Shown one piece after another: positions 17,641 to 26,321 of a stretch of DNA of 64,000 nucleotides (position 1 is the first letter of the stretch; every line of letters starts with the position of its first letter). Source of the DNA: Paenibacillus pinihumi DSM 23905 = JCM 16419 (lineage in GTDB: Bacteria > Bacillota > Bacilli > Paenibacillales > Paenibacillaceae); contig NZ_AULX01000019.1 of the NCBI RefSeq assembly GCF_000422505.1, positions 62,001 through 126,000 on the forward strand, given 5' to 3'. The position numbers were made by a program, and so were the translations under genes. The notes below the pieces were generated by a model, which did no database searches, was not told where the DNA came from, and worked only from the letters and a program-made list of their open reading frames with translations.

Positions 17641-18270
17641 TTAGCTGAACACTGCCTGGAAAAATTGATAGCCGAAGTAGAAGCTGAAGCCAAGCAGCAG
17701 GCAGCCGGCTGTAATGGAGAACCATCTCAGGAAGGTCTCACTGACAAAACGTCTTGTATAATGAACAAATCCCATTAATGATACATCATGCAGCAAAATG
17801 CCCGCCAGTATGCCTGCGGCTGCCGTCAAGAAACCGAACGGAGTCGTGGATTGCTCGAAGGAAGCGGCAAGCACGGTCCCGAATACGCCAATCCAGAACA
17901 CAATATTGGAAGGGGAAATAGCAGCCAGCAGACCGGACAGATAGGATTTTTTTATGGAGCGGGAGTTCGGCTCGCCGTCCATCTCTTTTTTTCTCCTGCT
18001 CTCTTTGAAAGAGTCAATGCTTAAATAAAGCAGGAACAGACAGCCGATCAGCCACATTACCTGCTGGACGGCGGGCAGATTCAGATAGGTGGAAAATCCA
18101 AAGTAGATCAGCATAATCATCAGGAGATCAAAGGTCATCCCCCCAAGTCCAACCATCCATCCGTAAAGAAATCCATTGCGCAGTCCCTGTTTCATCATTT
18201 GAATGGTAACTGTCCCTACCGGAATCGAGATGGACAGCCCCAGCAATGCGCTTGTAAAAAAGTTGTTCAA
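17641..18270 (-). CDS. LysE-family amino-acid exporter
   Basis: The 209-residue membrane protein has about six hydrophobic segments and the LysE/RhtB N-terminus (LLGLSISIPVGTVTIQMMKQGLRNG). A conserved loop follows (SGLLAAISPSNIVFWIG). It should export an amino acid or similar metabolite. It is divergently transcribed from a MocR-type regulator, a common pairing in which the PLP-dependent regulator senses an amino-acid-related ligand and controls the exporter. Confidence 0.85.
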   Translation of the reverse strand: MNNFFTSALLGLSISIPVGTVTIQMMKQGLRNGFLYGWMVGLGGMTFDLLMIMLIYFGFSTYLNLPAVQQVMWLIGCLFLLYLSIDSFKESRRKKEMDGEPNSRSIKKSYLSGLLAAISPSNIVFWIGVFGTVLAASFEQSTTPFGFLTAAAGILAGILLHDVSLMGFVHYTRRFVSETFLRWFSITAGCLLLGFSFYFGYQFFQAVFS

Positions 18271-18359
18271 TTCTCTTGTTCTCCTTGTCTATGAAGTAAA
18301 GTTCCTGCAGATTTGCCTGCTTTCAAATCTGCTTGCGGTCTGATATAGTTTATAAAGTT

Positions 18360-18406
18360 TCTGTCCTGTTGGGAAGTGACAGATTAATAGATTTGGACAG
18401 GGACAG
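18360..18406. promoter_or_regulatory. Putative MocR operator between the LysE and MocR genes
   Basis: TCTGTCCTGT (18360-18369) is inverted against the tandem GGACAG-GGACAG (18395-18406). An extra GACAG (18378-18382) lies between them. MocR proteins typically bind such combined direct and inverted repeats in the divergent region. The sites end 11 bases before the MocR start. Confidence 0.5.
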
Positions 18407-18417
18407 AAGGGGGACAA

Positions 18418-19878
18418 ATGCTGGAATGGACTATTCCTTTGTATGACAATCATACAGAGCCGAAATATATGCAAATCTACGCTTATATTAAATCAGAAAT
18501 TTTGAAGGGAGGAGCGCCTGCCTTATCCCGATTGCCGTCTGTGCGGGGACTAGCAGACAATCTGGGTGTCAGCAAAAATACGGTGGAGGCAGCCTATCAG
18601 CAGCTGATCGCTGAGGGCTATGTGGAGAGCAGGGCTAAAAAGGGACTATTCGTTGCGGATTGGGACCAGGAGGAGCTTCCGCTGCTGCCGAAGCTCCCTG
18701 CCGCCGGGCAGAGAGCAAGGAGCAATCGTTTGGGCTCTGTGGCTGCAACTGCGGGGCAGTCGCAGCCCCTGCTTGATTTTCGTCACGGCTCCGTTGACCC
18801 AGACAGCTTCCCGCTGGTATTGTGGCGCAAATTCTCCAATGAACTGTTTAAGACGCAGCTTAAGGAAGCTACAACATATGGGATGCAGCAGGGTGAGTTG
18901 CGGCTGCGTGAGGAGATTGCAGCTTATTTATACCCGGCGAGAGGTGTAGTCTGTACGCCTGATCAGATAGTAATTGGAGCAGGCATCCAGCAGCTTCTGA
19001 TGCGTATTGTGCAGTTGATCGGGATCAACGGGCAGACCATCGCGATGGAGGACCCCGGTTATGACGGGGCCCGAATCATTTTTGACAGCTTTAACTTCAA
19101 GCTGTCCCCGATTCCTCTGGAGCCGGACGGGATCAGCATGGAGGTGCTGGAGCAGAGCGGGGCGGAGCTTGTGTATGTCACGCCGCCTTATCAGTTCCCG
19201 TGCGGGATAGTCATGCCGCTCGCCAAACGGAGGCGGCTGCTGCAATGGGCGGAACGCCAGGATGCCTTCATTATTGAAGATGATTATAATGGGGAATTCA
19301 AGTATGGGACAAAGCCGATTCCGGCGCTTCAAGGGCTCGATATGAACGGGAGAGTCGTCTATCTGGGAACCTTCTCCAAGACGCTGCTCCCCTCGTTGCG
19401 ACTGAGTTACATGGTACTGCCGCCGAAACTGCTTGCCCGCTACACGGACAGGTTTGCGCTGCTGGAACAGACGGCTTCCAAGCTCCATCAGTTGACACTG
19501 GCATCTTTCATGGGCAGCGGACATTGGGAGCGGCATCTGCGGCGCTTAAGAAAGATTTACCGCCGCAAGCATGATGTGCTCGTTCAGTCTATTGGACATC
19601 AGTTTGGAGATGAAATACGCATCATATCCGACCGTTGCGGTCTGCACCTGACGGTAGAAGTCCGTACCACATTCAGCGAGGCTGAACTTGTGAAATCTGC
19701 TATGGAGCATGGGGTAAAGGTCTATCCGCTTTCGCCTTACCGGATGGTTCAGGAGGACGGGTATCCGCGGCTGCTGCTCGGTTTCGCCGGTTTGAACGAG
19801 CAGCAGTTGAAGGAAGGGACTGCGAGACTCAAGCAGGCATGGGATGGCGGGATGCATCGCAGACAGATGGGGGAGTAA
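18418..19878 (+). CDS. MocR-family PLP-dependent transcriptional regulator
   Basis: The 486-residue protein has an N-terminal GntR winged helix (about 10-80; LSRLPSVRGLADNLGVSKNT) joined to a class-I aminotransferase-like domain. The PLP lysine is in YLGTFSKTLLPSLRLSYMV, and the cofactor-binding segment DAFIIEDDYNGEFKY is also present. It starts at ATG behind AGGGGG. It should regulate the divergent LysE exporter, and probably itself, in response to PLP and an amine ligand. Confidence 0.88.
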   Translation: MLEWTIPLYDNHTEPKYMQIYAYIKSEILKGGAPALSRLPSVRGLADNLGVSKNTVEAAYQQLIAEGYVESRAKKGLFVADWDQEELPLLPKLPAAGQRARSNRLGSVAATAGQSQPLLDFRHGSVDPDSFPLVLWRKFSNELFKTQLKEATTYGMQQGELRLREEIAAYLYPARGVVCTPDQIVIGAGIQQLLMRIVQLIGINGQTIAMEDPGYDGARIIFDSFNFKLSPIPLEPDGISMEVLEQSGAELVYVTPPYQFPCGIVMPLAKRRRLLQWAERQDAFIIEDDYNGEFKYGTKPIPALQGLDMNGRVVYLGTFSKTLLPSLRLSYMVLPPKLLARYTDRFALLEQTASKLHQLTLASFMGSGHWERHLRRLRKIYRRKHDVLVQSIGHQFGDEIRIISDRCGLHLTVEVRTTFSEAELVKSAMEHGVKVYPLSPYRMVQEDGYPRLLLGFAGLNEQQLKEGTARLKQAWDGGMHRRQMGE

Positions 19879-19923
19879 GAACAGAGGCATACCATTTCTG
19901 TTGTTTGGCTGCTCCCGCAACCA

Positions 19924-20793
19924 TTATTCCGTATGCTGCTTCTCCCTGAACTCCCGTGGCGTCAAGCCTGTAAGCTGTCGGAAAAGCTTGGAGAAGTAAT
20001 GAATGGACGAGAAGCCATGCTTCTCTGCAATTTCCGTAATGCTAAGATCAGCAGAGCCCAAGTCATCCTTGGCTCTGCTGATCCGAAAGTTATTCATGTA
20101 CTGTACGGGGGACAGTCCAGTGGCTTGCTTGAACAGCTCGAAAAAGTAGCCCCGGCTGATTTTCAGCTCCATATAATAAGCCTCCAAAGGCTTCAGATTG
20201 CCCTGCACCATATCCTGCTCCATCCGGTCCAGCAGCTTGTACATTCGGGGATCAGGGAAGTTATCATCCGGCAGCACCTGGGTCAGGAAAAAATCAATGA
20301 ACTGCTGGAATTGGTACTGTACCTTCAGGTTGCGCATGAAGGAGCGCTCACTGGTATAATCATTGGCCGTATAGAAACGCCTGAACCAGTCGATCCATAC
20401 GCGCAAGTTCTCTGCCCTTGAATACTCGGGGAGCGGGTAAGGGAACGCAGGCCCGACAAGGGTTGTGCGAAGCTGGGGGAAATCGTAGCAGATTGCGCTG
20501 GCATTCTCAAAGACAGAACTCCGGTCCATAAAAGCCCAGTCAAAATAACAGCAAATGTGGACCATCGGGTCTTGCGTATCCGCAATCCATTCATGCGGCT
20601 GTCCGGCCGGGATATATACAAGGGACCCGGAGGCAGCCTCATGTTTGCGGCCGCAAGTGCTGATAATACCCTTGCCTTCACTGATCAGATATAGGGATGA
20701 GGTATAGCAAATTCTAGGATAACTGGTCTGCCCTTTGGAGAACCGATACTCTGTTGCATAGTACACATAGGGATGCAAAGCGGTGAAATCCAT
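19924..20793 (-). CDS. AraC family transcriptional regulator
   Basis: The 289-residue regulator has an N-terminal cupin-type domain (LYLISEGKG, GSLVYIPAGQPHEW) and a C-terminal AraC domain (ISRGYFFELFKQATGLSPVQYM, ITEIAEKHGFSSIHYFSKLF, TPREFREK). ATG at 20793 is preceded by AAAGGA ten bases upstream. It is divergent from the dioxygenase-HEAT gene and is the likely regulator of that gene. Confidence 0.85.
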   Translation of the reverse strand: MDFTALHPYVYYATEYRFSKGQTSYPRICYTSSLYLISEGKGIISTCGRKHEAASGSLVYIPAGQPHEWIADTQDPMVHICCYFDWAFMDRSSVFENASAICYDFPQLRTTLVGPAFPYPLPEYSRAENLRVWIDWFRRFYTANDYTSERSFMRNLKVQYQFQQFIDFFLTQVLPDDNFPDPRMYKLLDRMEQDMVQGNLKPLEAYYMELKISRGYFFELFKQATGLSPVQYMNNFRISRAKDDLGSADLSITEIAEKHGFSSIHYFSKLFRQLTGLTPREFREKQHTE

Positions 20794-20884
20794 CCTGTGT
20801 CAGTCCTTTTTATTCGAATATTAATCTGACTATTGTATAAAAGAATGACTTTTATGTAAATACAATTTTACCCCCTCTTGTTAC

Positions 20885-20906
20885 ACTTATCACTGTAAGG
20901 ATAAGT
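20885..20906 (+). promoter_or_regulatory. Inverted repeat in the leader of the dioxygenase gene
   Basis: ACTTATC (20885-20891) and GATAAGT (20900-20906) form perfect 7-bp arms around eight bases, just before the ribosome binding site (GAGAGG). It may be an operator or a leader hairpin. Confidence 0.4.
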
Positions 20907-20929
20907 AAAAATCAGAGAGGTGCATCATA

Positions 20930-22489
20930 ATGGATACGAAATATTTGTTGACGGATGAACAAATGACGCAATTTATTACAAAAGGATATCTGGTCCTCCA
21001 GAACGACTTGTCTCAGCAGTTGCATGAGAATGTTATGAAGCGTATTTACAATGTCATTCATGAGGAAGGAAATCCGGGAAACAACATTTTGCCGCGGGTA
21101 CCCGACATTCAGCAGTTTTTCGACACACCAGCCGTTCGCGGGGCGCTGACGAGTGTGCTTGGGCCGGATTATTACATGCATCCCCACCGGCACTGCCACT
21201 ACAATCAGCCTGGAAACCAGGCTCCTGGCGGAGGTCAATGGCATAAGGACGGATATTGGTCATCCATGCGAAGCCACCGCCCATGGTGGGCGATGGTCTT
21301 CTACTATACGCAGGATGTCACCGAGGAACTGGGACCGACAGCCATTATGCCGGGAACGCAGTATTATGAAAAGTTTCTGGGGGACAGAGGGGAGACGATT
21401 TTGCCGACCGGAAAAGCCGGAACCATGGTTTTGGTGCATTTTGACCTGTGGCACAAAGCGTCCCTGAATGTATCCCAGTATGACCGCTACATGCTCAAAT
21501 TTCAATTTGTCAGGCTGCGTGCTCCCGAACTTCCGAGCTGGAATCATAAGAAGCAAGAATTGATTATTCCTGAGGGGGCATCAATTGTCCACCGCAGTCT
21601 TTGGCAGGATGTGTGGGACTGGCTGCGTGGAGACAAGACAGCGGGCGCAAACGGACAGCAGGCAGAAGAGAAGCTATTGCAAAAATGGGCGAATGAACTT
21701 GCATCGCCAGATGCTTCTGTACGGGAACAGGCGGCGGACGGGCTGGGGACAGGTGGAGAAGCTGCGGCCGGATATGCGCCGGTCCTGGGGCAATTGCTTT
21801 CCGACCCGGTGGAGACGGTCGCTTTGAACGCTGCTTATGCACTCGGAAGATTAGGGCCAAAGGGAGCCGAAGAATTGCTCGGACTGCTGGAAGAAGGCAC
21901 GAATCTGGCCGCCTTGCGTGCTGCCTACGGATTACAGGCAAGCGGTGCTGAGGCTGTTCCGGGGCTAGTGGATTTGCTGCGTCGCGGGGATGCAAGACGC
22001 CGGGCATTGACAGCGTTTGCACTTGGAAGTATCGGGTCTGCCGCCAGGTGCAGCATTCCTTTCTTGATTGATGCCTTGAATGATGAGAGCGCCTGGGTCC
22101 GCCGAAACGCTGCAGAAGCGCTCGGAATGATCGGTGAACATCCGGAGCAGGTGGTCCCGGCACTCGCAAAAGCATTAATTACAGCTGTTGAGGCAGAGTC
22201 TGCCACAATTTCCGCAGAGGATGATCCGCATGAGCAGAGTCAAGGCTATATCACGAATAAAATTGGATACACAGCAGCGCTTTCTTTGCTCCGTACGGGC
22301 AAGCTGGGAGACGCCAAAGTTGTCGTCCACGCTTTGAATACCGCATTGAACAGCAAGGACCGTTATGTCCGGGCATATGCGTTCGAAGCGCTTGCCCATC
22401 TTCGGACAGAAGAAGCCATCGATGTTCTGGTTCGTGCGTACCGTTCGGCACGCTGGTGTCCGGATACGCATAAGGCGAGTGCGTTTTAA
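20930..22489 (+). CDS. Phytanoyl-CoA dioxygenase-family protein fused to HEAT repeats
   Basis: The 519-residue protein has two parts. Residues about 1-200 match the PhyH Fe(II)/2-oxoglutarate oxygenase fold: the HxD metal motif is H105/D107 (GGGQWHKDGYW), the distal histidine is H175 (FDLWHKAS), and R186 (YDRYMLKF) is placed to bind 2-oxoglutarate. Residues about 245-510 are HEAT/PBS-lyase-type helical repeats (VALNAAYALGRLG, RRNAAEALGMIG, VRAYAFEALAHLR). All oxygenase ligands are present, so it is probably an active hydroxylase with a protein- or substrate-binding scaffold. It is transcribed away from an AraC gene. The substrate is unknown. Confidence 0.82.
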   Translation: MDTKYLLTDEQMTQFITKGYLVLQNDLSQQLHENVMKRIYNVIHEEGNPGNNILPRVPDIQQFFDTPAVRGALTSVLGPDYYMHPHRHCHYNQPGNQAPGGGQWHKDGYWSSMRSHRPWWAMVFYYTQDVTEELGPTAIMPGTQYYEKFLGDRGETILPTGKAGTMVLVHFDLWHKASLNVSQYDRYMLKFQFVRLRAPELPSWNHKKQELIIPEGASIVHRSLWQDVWDWLRGDKTAGANGQQAEEKLLQKWANELASPDASVREQAADGLGTGGEAAAGYAPVLGQLLSDPVETVALNAAYALGRLGPKGAEELLGLLEEGTNLAALRAAYGLQASGAEAVPGLVDLLRRGDARRRALTAFALGSIGSAARCSIPFLIDALNDESAWVRRNAAEALGMIGEHPEQVVPALAKALITAVEAESATISAEDDPHEQSQGYITNKIGYTAALSLLRTGKLGDAKVVVHALNTALNSKDRYVRAYAFEALAHLRTEEAIDVLVRAYRSARWCPDTHKASAF

Positions 22490-22567
22490 GTTATTATGGA
22501 GTTGCAGAAGGTTTTTTTGACCGGCTGTCGAAGTAATTGCAAATTAGGGCTTTTTTGTAAGACGAGT

Positions 22568-22595
22568 CCGCATCAGAGATGATGATGCGGGCTTG
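22568..22595 (+). terminator. Terminator-like hairpin after the dioxygenase gene
   Basis: CCGCATCA (22568-22575) pairs with TGATGCGG (22583-22590), followed by a short T-containing tail. A T-rich stretch also precedes it (TTTTTTT near 22512). Confidence 0.5.
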
Positions 22596-22970
22596 TTTCT
22601 GTTAGCCCTTCTTGATTGTTTGAAAGCAAAGCTTCATTCAGCTCTGGGGGCCGTAATACGTAGCGCAAATGCTATCAAAAAGGGGGAATGGAGCTTCTGT
22701 ATTGCCTATGTAAACGGGAAGACCCCGGCGGGCGCAGCCGTGATGTATATGAATAAAGGCACAGCCAGTCTGACGTTTGCGGCTGTACTGCCGGAGTATC
22801 GGGGGCGGGGTATTCATCAGGCGCTTATCAGGAGACGGCTGGATCAGGCTAGCCGGTCCGGATGTACGCTGGCAGTCGGCCAGGCGGCCTATGTGTCTGC
22901 CAGCGCCCGGAATATGGAGCGCTCAGGCATGAAGCTCGGCTATACGCGCGCAACATGGACGAGCATGTGA
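22593..22970 (+). pseudogene. N-terminally truncated GNAT acetyltransferase
   Basis: About 100 residues match the C-terminal half of GNAT N-acetyltransferases, with the acetyl-CoA loop LPEYRGRGIHQALIRRRL and a following GCTLAVGQAAYVSASARNMERSG. The upstream part expected for the family (usually over 200 residues in this subgroup) is missing. The reading frame runs straight into the preceding hairpin, and no ATG with a ribosome binding site is present. It is most likely a remnant and not a working enzyme. Confidence 0.5.
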
Positions 22971-23033
22971 ATTTGCAGACATATATCAGAATCAGAACCG
23001 AAGGGAAACATCGTACATACGAGACCAGAAAGG

Positions 23034-23072
23034 CCGTTCTAAGGAGTAATTTTCCGATAGAACGGTTTTTTT
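23034..23072. terminator. Terminator between the GNAT remnant and DinB gene
   Basis: CCGTTCT (23034-23040) pairs with AGAACGG (23059-23065), followed by seven T. It lies 20 bp beyond the convergent DinB stop. Confidence 0.7.
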
Positions 23073-23091
23073 ATAAATTTAATAGGCTATG

Positions 23092-23799
23092 TTAATGTTT
23101 TGATTTTTTCATTTCCTTTTGCAACTTTTCCATTATACGGGCACATTTATTTAAGTGTAAAAAATTATGTCTTGTTGATGGCATTAACACAAGTCCAGCA
23201 ATTGTTTTTTTGCTCCAATAATCAGCGATACCGCTTGCTTCTTGAAGAATAGCATTTTCATCAAACAACTTTTTGATTCTGCAATCTTGAACTTTATTTC
23301 TGAACTCGCCTGGTTGCAGTGACGAAATTATTTGTCGGGTTTGTTTTCCTACAGCTATTCTATATTCCAATAGTGAATCTATATGAATAACTGAACTTAG
23401 TTCTGCGATATCGTTATCACTCATGCTGTTTCCGCTATGGGGAAATCTGATGTTCATTTTTTGTAGCCAATTATCAGCATGAAGCACCTGCTGACTGTCT
23501 GCAACCAAAATATTCATTGTCATGTCCTCGACTCTTGCAATATGCCAGAGATGCCATACGATTGAGTTCTTTGTATCTGAAGCATTTACTGGATACCTCC
23601 TTAATGCACTTTCCTCCAAACTTTCCAAAACGATATCCTCCAAAGTATTGATGCAGCCGTTACTCATTTTCGCTGAGTATAACAAAGCATGGTGATTGAG
23701 AAATAGCTCAATCGCTCGAACATGTTCGTGTGGATTTAATATGATTTCAGTTAACTTCTTATGGTTTTCATTCCAAACCCTTCTTTGCTCCAAATCCAT
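23092..23799 (-). CDS. DinB-family protein
   Basis: The 235-residue protein resembles the DinB/YfiT four-helix-bundle family of metal-dependent thiol transferases and related stress proteins. Candidate metal histidines are in NHHALLYS, IVWHLWHIARVEDM and TRHNFLHLNKC. ATG at 23799 has GGAG nine bases upstream, and translation before it does not look conserved. The reading is AT-rich compared with its neighbours and lies next to a transposase remnant, so it may have been acquired. The specific substrate is unknown. Confidence 0.7.
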   Translation of the reverse strand: MDLEQRRVWNENHKKLTEIILNPHEHVRAIELFLNHHALLYSAKMSNGCINTLEDIVLESLEESALRRYPVNASDTKNSIVWHLWHIARVEDMTMNILVADSQQVLHADNWLQKMNIRFPHSGNSMSDNDIAELSSVIHIDSLLEYRIAVGKQTRQIISSLQPGEFRNKVQDCRIKKLFDENAILQEASGIADYWSKKTIAGLVLMPSTRHNFLHLNKCARIMEKLQKEMKKSKH

Positions 23800-23842
23800 T
23801 GAAATCAACTCCAAAATATAAGTAGGGAAGCGCCCCGTTCCC

Positions 23843-24094
23843 TTAGCAAGCAAACGATGCTTGAGGAAGATGAGCATTTGTCTCTCTTACAGAAAACAGA
23901 CAGGAAGAAACTAACATATTTTTCTTATTCGACGTGCTGTTCTCATATTCCTTGCTATCTAAATAACAGAACCAGGCCAAGCAGTTTTGCAGATACTTGC
24001 TTGCCACACCGTTAAAGCGGTCCATCCATCGTCTTAGCCGGCGATGAAATGCGCAGCCGTTCAGATTTGTGCTGAGGCTTTGTTGCCACGGCAT
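23843..24094 (-). mobile_element. Remnant of an IS1595-type transposase
   Basis: The minus-strand translation starts abruptly at NLNGCAFHRRLRRW and continues MDRFNGVASKYLQNCLAWF and ENSTSNKKNMLVSSCLF. This is the C-terminal pattern I associate with IS1595/ISXO2-type transposases (RFNGVATKYLQNYLNW). The catalytic part is absent and I saw no terminal inverted repeats. It fills most of the 347 bp between the DinB gene and the methyltransferase. Confidence 0.6.
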
Positions 24095-24146
24095 GATTGT
24101 TGTAAAATAAGAAGATCAGATTTAGGAGAAACAGGGGGCAACAAGC

Positions 24147-26249
24147 ATGACATTAAAATCACTTCAGGCGATCGCAGCATACAGGGGCGGCAATCAGGAG
24201 GTGTTGAACCGGCATCTGTGGCTGCACTATCTGGCATCAGCCGAGGAGAGGATTGTCAATTATGAACGGATTGCCTCATTGGAGGAACTGACGAATGCCA
24301 ATCCGGTTCTGGATTATGTGCAGCGCAGCCTGCAGTTGCTGGAGCCGCTCAGGCTGTCATTTTGGATGAAGGATATTTTGGAAGAGGTGCTTATCTGGTC
24401 GGAGACGGCCAAGGGAGGCTCTGTGAAGGAGCGGATCGGCTGGCAGGAGCAGGGGGTCAATATTTTTGTTCATAATATGGGCTCCGCACAGCTGTATATG
24501 CAGCAATCCGGGCAGTCGGACACCGAAAGGACAAGAGTCATACATACTTTAATCCGCACTCACGGACTGATCGGACAGCAGCTGAGGGGAGAGGTCCCGG
24601 CTTCGGACAACCTCCCGCTGTCAGCTCTGGTACAGGATAGGCTGCTCGCTCCAGAGGAGCTGTTCCATCTGCTGACTGCGCTGAATTATTGCGTCATTGC
24701 CGCGGTATCCGTAGAGCTGTGGAATGAGGTGAAGGATGAGGTTAAGCGGCTCATTGAAGGGCTGGCTTATGAGCAGGAAGCGCCCCAGATTCCCTGGCCG
24801 GACCGGCTTCGCCAGCTGCGCGCCGCCCCGATTCAGAGAGGGGAGGACTTTGACCGCCAGCTTGCTGTCATTATGCAGGAGACGGATCTGGAGCAATTGT
24901 TATCCGGCATGGCAGATAAGACGTTCTGGTATGTGGAATCAGCGCTCGGCAGTTTCTCGCTGGACCACTTCCTTAAGGTAATGGCTCTTGCCCTGAACGG
25001 GCCGTATGCGGGTGGCATTCATCATATCAGCTTCGAGCCGCTCATGAATACGATGTACTATGATTACAAGGGCGCCAAGAAGATAAACGTGTACAAGCAG
25101 CGGATGATTGAGCATTATCTGAAGCAGCTTGACTGGGAAGATATTATGAGCAGAGCGGATGCTTCGGCTACAGCGCATCTCAGCCATCGGCTGGACAAGA
25201 AGCAGGGGCTTGAGGATACGATCTTTTTCAATCTGGCGTTTTCCCCGGCTGCCGAGAAGCTCATTGAGTTTTGCATCGAAGCGGAGAAGTCGCCATTATA
25301 TGACCGGGCGGTACTGATGCTGTTTGATCTGTTCGGGCTGCGCCGCGACGCTTATGACCGTTTCCACAATGAGGAAGCTTATCTGGAGACGATGAATCAG
25401 ACGGTCGATTACAAACGGGTCATTCTGGAATATGTGACCGGCAAGCAGGTTATGGATATCGGCCCGGGGGGCGGGGTGCTGCTTGACCTGCTGGAGCAGG
25501 AAATGCCGGATACAGAGCCGCTGGGAATTGATATTTCAATTAATGTTATTGAGACCCTTGGCAAACGCAAGCAGTTGGAGGGACGTCGTTGGGGGGTCAT
25601 GCAGGGGGATGCGCTGCGCTTGAGCGAATACGTCAAGCCCGGCAGTGTGGGCACCGTCATTTTCTCTTCCATCATCCATGAGCTGTATTCCTATATTCCG
25701 TTCAATGGACAGCGGTTCAACCGAGATACGATCGCAGCCGCTTTAAGGAGCGCTTTCGAGGTGCTTCATGAAGGCGGCAGAATCATTATCCGCGACGGCA
25801 TAATGACAGAACCGGTCACATTGATGCGGCGTGTCCGTTTTTTGGATCCGCTGGGCATAGAACGGCTGGAGCGGTATGCGGATGACTTTCAGGGGAGGGA
25901 AATTTTATTCGAACGGCTTGCAGACAATGAGGTATTGATGCCGGTCAATGACGCCATGGAATTTTTATATACGTATACCTGGGGCGACGAGTCCTATATC
26001 CATGAGGTGCAAGAGCAATTTGGCTACTTTACCCCGGGCGAGTATGTGGCATTCATTGAGGAAGTGCTCGGGGACAACGCAAAAATTATTGTCAGCCGCC
26101 ACTACTTGCAGGAGGGATATACGGAAGCATTGGCCCGCAAGGTGGAAGTTATGGATGAGGACGGGCAACTGGTGCCGCTGCCAGACAGCACTTGTCTGAT
26201 CGTCATTGAAAAAAATAGCAGGCCGGCCATTGACAAATTGTTTTCATAA
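24147..26249 (+). CDS. Large class I SAM-dependent methyltransferase, first gene of the NAD salvage cluster
   Basis: The 700-residue protein has an unrecognised, mostly helical N-terminal region of about 425 residues. A Rossmann methyltransferase domain follows: motif I VMDIGPGGGVLLDLLEQ at about 433-450, acidic motif II PLGIDISINVIETL, then a GDALRL segment and EGGRIIIRDG. No transmembrane segment is visible. It starts at ATG behind GGGGG and lies 72 bp before the Nudix regulator gene, with all later genes of the cluster on the same strand. A role in NAD-related metabolism is suggested only by order. The N-terminal domain could recognise the substrate. Confidence 0.78.
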   Translation: MTLKSLQAIAAYRGGNQEVLNRHLWLHYLASAEERIVNYERIASLEELTNANPVLDYVQRSLQLLEPLRLSFWMKDILEEVLIWSETAKGGSVKERIGWQEQGVNIFVHNMGSAQLYMQQSGQSDTERTRVIHTLIRTHGLIGQQLRGEVPASDNLPLSALVQDRLLAPEELFHLLTALNYCVIAAVSVELWNEVKDEVKRLIEGLAYEQEAPQIPWPDRLRQLRAAPIQRGEDFDRQLAVIMQETDLEQLLSGMADKTFWYVESALGSFSLDHFLKVMALALNGPYAGGIHHISFEPLMNTMYYDYKGAKKINVYKQRMIEHYLKQLDWEDIMSRADASATAHLSHRLDKKQGLEDTIFFNLAFSPAAEKLIEFCIEAEKSPLYDRAVLMLFDLFGLRRDAYDRFHNEEAYLETMNQTVDYKRVILEYVTGKQVMDIGPGGGVLLDLLEQEMPDTEPLGIDISINVIETLGKRKQLEGRRWGVMQGDALRLSEYVKPGSVGTVIFSSIIHELYSYIPFNGQRFNRDTIAAALRSAFEVLHEGGRIIIRDGIMTEPVTLMRRVRFLDPLGIERLERYADDFQGREILFERLADNEVLMPVNDAMEFLYTYTWGDESYIHEVQEQFGYFTPGEYVAFIEEVLGDNAKIIVSRHYLQEGYTEALARKVEVMDEDGQLVPLPDSTCLIVIEKNSRPAIDKLFS

Positions 26250-26266
26250 TATCATAATGATAATAT
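26249..26266 (+). promoter_or_regulatory. Imperfect palindrome before the NrtR-like gene
   Basis: The 18-bp site (ATATCATAATGATAATAT) is symmetric at 14 of 18 positions. It lies directly after the methyltransferase stop and 55 bp before the Nudix regulator. It is a candidate NrtR operator for an internal promoter; the AT-rich sequence makes chance symmetry possible. Confidence 0.35.
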
Positions 26267-26321
26267 CTAAATGACATTATAAATTCAAAGCCCTTTTGAC
26301 CGGGATGAAGCAGGTGACAGA

